Source of the DNA: Spartobacteria bacterium
Lineage (GTDB): Bacteria; Verrucomicrobiota; Verrucomicrobiia; Chthoniobacterales; UBA10450
Direction: 5' to 3'
Assembly (NCBI GenBank): GCA_003134765.1
Contig: PLCM01000018.1
Location: 223,465 to 287,464, forward strand
Length of the DNA: 64,000 bases
Below, in pieces: positions 62,546 to 64,000 of this stretch (the stretch's first letter is position 1; the number at the start of each line of letters is the position of its first letter). A program made the position numbers and the translations under genes. The notes beneath the pieces were generated by a model that had not been told where the DNA came from, searched no databases, and was given only the letters and a program-made list of their open reading frames with translations.

Positions 62546-64000
62546 TTACCCGCCTGCCTTCAACACCGCGAAGGTCTTGCTGCCCTTCCGATCCAGATAG
62601 AGCAGCACGCCCTTCCGCGGATCGGCCTTGTTCAGGGCTTCGCGAAACGCCGACAGGCTGGTGATCTTTTTTCCGTCCACCTCTGTGATCACGTCTTCGC
62701 GTTGAATGTCCTGTGCCGCGGCCAGGCTGTTTTCCGCCACGTCCGTTACGATTACCCCCTGGTCGACACCCAGTTTCAAACGCGCCGCCACTTCCTTGTT
62801 CAGTTCCTGCACCTGCAGCCCGAACTTGTTCGGAGAATCCTCCGGTTTCGATGGCGAAGGGGGTTTGATCTCGTTCGACGCCTGCGAAATGTCGTTCGGC
62901 AGTTCACCCGTCGTAACCGGAATCTTCAGGGTCTGCCCTTTTCGCCAGACTGTCAGCTCGACGTTCTGCCCGATCTTCTTCTTCAAAATCTCGCGCTGCA
63001 GCTGGGTGTCGGTCGTCACCGCTGCTCCATCCACCTGCGTGATGACGTCGAACGGACGCAGGTCGCTTTTGTAAGCCGGCGCGTCCGCTTCGATCGTCCG
63101 CACCACCACGCCTTTATCGAGCCCCTTGAACAAGTCGCGGATGGACGGGTCGTCACCTAACGACTCGATGCGGATGCCAAGCCACGGCCGCACGATCTTG
63201 TGCCCGGCGATCAGTTGCTGCCCGATCTCGTTGGTCAGGTTACTCGGGATGGCGAACCCGAGCCCGCGATTGAGTCCGTTGATCAGGGTGTTCATTCCGA
63301 CCACTTTCCCGTCGATGTCGCAAAGCGGTCCGCCACTGTTGCCCGGGTTGATCGAAGCGTCCGTCTGCAAATAATCCGAGATCGAGTAGCCGCCGGTCGC
63401 GATCAATTTGCTCCGTCCTTTCCCGCTGATCACGCCGTAGGTGAACGTGTAATCGAGCTTGAACGGAGCCCCGATCGCAAACGCGAACTGCCCCACGCGG
63501 ACCGCTTCGCTGTCGGCAAACTGGGCCACGGGAAGGTTGGTCGCGTCGATCTTGATGACCGCGATATCCGTCTTCTCGTCCGTGCCGACTACCTTGGCCT
63601 TGAATTCGCGCCCGTCTTTCAATTTGACGTCAATCTGGTCCGCGCCTTCCACCACGTGATAGTTCGTATAGATGAAGCCGTCGGCGCGGACGATGAAGCC
63701 CGAGCCTTCGCTTTGAGTCGGCTGGGGGGATCGGGGACCGCGCCGCGGCGCGCTTTCATCCTGAGGTCCCTGGAAAAAAAGATCGTCCAGCGCGGAGGTG
63801 TCCGTCCCCTCGCTTTTCTTCGTGACCTCGATGATGACAACGGTCGGCGCGACGATTTCGAACACCTTGGTAAATGCGCTATTGAGCTGGTGAACCACGT
63901 CCTTCCCGGCATCCGCCGCAGCCGGTGGAACGGTCGAGGTCGGGCCGGATTCCGGCTGGGAGAGTGGCGGCGCGGCGCGCAACAATGAGGCGGAGAGCAC
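62546..64000 (-). CDS. Do/HtrA family serine protease with two PDZ domains (5' end outside window)
   Basis: At least 484 residues of a periplasmic DegP/DegQ-type protease. The catalytic triad is intact: His in IYTNYHVVEGADQ, Asp in DEKTDIAVIKID and Ser in NPGNSGGPLCDIDG. PDZ1 begins RPWLGIRIESLGDD and contains ADAPAYKSDLRPFDVI; PDZ2 follows (FGLQVQELNKEVAARLKLG, ending VDGKKITSLSAFREAL). The N-terminal signal peptide probably lies partly beyond base 64000. It should degrade or refold damaged envelope proteins, in contrast to the catalytically dead relative at 50.9 kb. Confidence 0.93.
   Translation of the reverse strand: MLSASLLRAAPPLSQPESGPTSTVPPAAADAGKDVVHQLNSAFTKVFEIVAPTVVIIEVTKKSEGTDTSALDDLFFQGPQDESAPRRGPRSPQPTQSEGSGFIVRADGFIYTNYHVVEGADQIDVKLKDGREFKAKVVGTDEKTDIAVIKIDATNLPVAQFADSEAVRVGQFAFAIGAPFKLDYTFTYGVISGKGRSKLIATGGYSISDYLQTDASINPGNSGGPLCDIDGKVVGMNTLINGLNRGLGFAIPSNLTNEIGQQLIAGHKIVRPWLGIRIESLGDDPSIRDLFKGLDKGVVVRTIEADAPAYKSDLRPFDVITQVDGAAVTTDTQLQREILKKKIGQNVELTVWRKGQTLKIPVTTGELPNDISQASNEIKPPSPSKPEDSPNKFGLQVQELNKEVAARLKLGVDQGVIVTDVAENSLAAAQDIQREDVITEVDGKKITSLSAFREALNKADPRKGVLLYLDRKGSKTFAVLKAGG

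Overview
The window looks like a chromosomal segment of a Gram-negative Verrucomicrobiota bacterium, probably a soil Spartobacteria/Chthoniobacterales type. This is inferred from gene content, not from a marker gene. It has an outer membrane (BamA, OmpH/Skp, a FadL-type porin, an LpxL-type acyltransferase). It carries a bacterial 20S proteasome with a UBact-type ubiquitin-like protein, Ser/Thr kinase plus ECF sigma pairs, and uniformly high GC. I saw no rRNA, tRNA, CRISPR array, phage or insertion-sequence transposase. Coding density is high, and most gaps are filled by palindromic repeats.

Layout. 1-3.7 kb: 3' part of bamA, ompH/skp with a strong terminator, and a DUF3108 protein. 3.9-7.3 kb (minus): operon UBact, prcB, prcA, amidase, peptidoglycan-binding protein. 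7.4-10.3 kb: LysM and GYF proteins, then an ABC exporter. 10.5-17.5 kb: the most unusual locus. A haem peroxidase is translationally coupled to a stand-alone LanM-type dehydratase. It converges on an ECF sigma / Ser-Thr kinase / small protein operon whose last gene resembles a RiPP precursor with an NHLP-like leader. 17.7-22.1 kb: folB-argH, then NUDIX-tatC-prepilin peptidase. 22.3-24.9 kb: alpha-E and circularly permuted ATP-grasp pair. 25-31.7 kb: methyltransferase, deacetylase, acyltransferase, flavoprotein, amidohydrolase and nagA. 31.8-39.4 kb: glycosyltransferase, YihY, a PGRP amidase with a long linker, methyltransferase, glgX and a HAD phosphatase. 39.9-43.6 kb: an ABCG-type transporter broken by a frameshift. 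43.9-49.6 kb: ftsH, DUF1801, hpf, host-attachment protein, M24 peptidase and a zinc metallopeptidase. 49.7-51.9 kb: ECF sigma, putative anti-sigma and an HtrA-like protein that has lost its catalytic triad. 52-58.8 kb: CPBP protease, FadL porin, ligA and a kinase-MurQ fusion. 58.9-64 kb: small membrane proteins, the DUF2157/GDYXXLXY pair and a partial active HtrA protease.

Common themes are envelope building and wall recycling (BamA, Skp, amidases, NagA, kinase-MurQ), protein quality control (proteasome/UBact, FtsH, HtrA proteins), and a modified-peptide candidate at 10.5-13.9 kb. Nearly every intergenic gap above about 80 bp holds one of about ten families of long palindromes. At three places the palindromic DNA sits next to a duplicated copy of the adjacent gene's 3' end, which suggests spread or growth by local tandem duplication.
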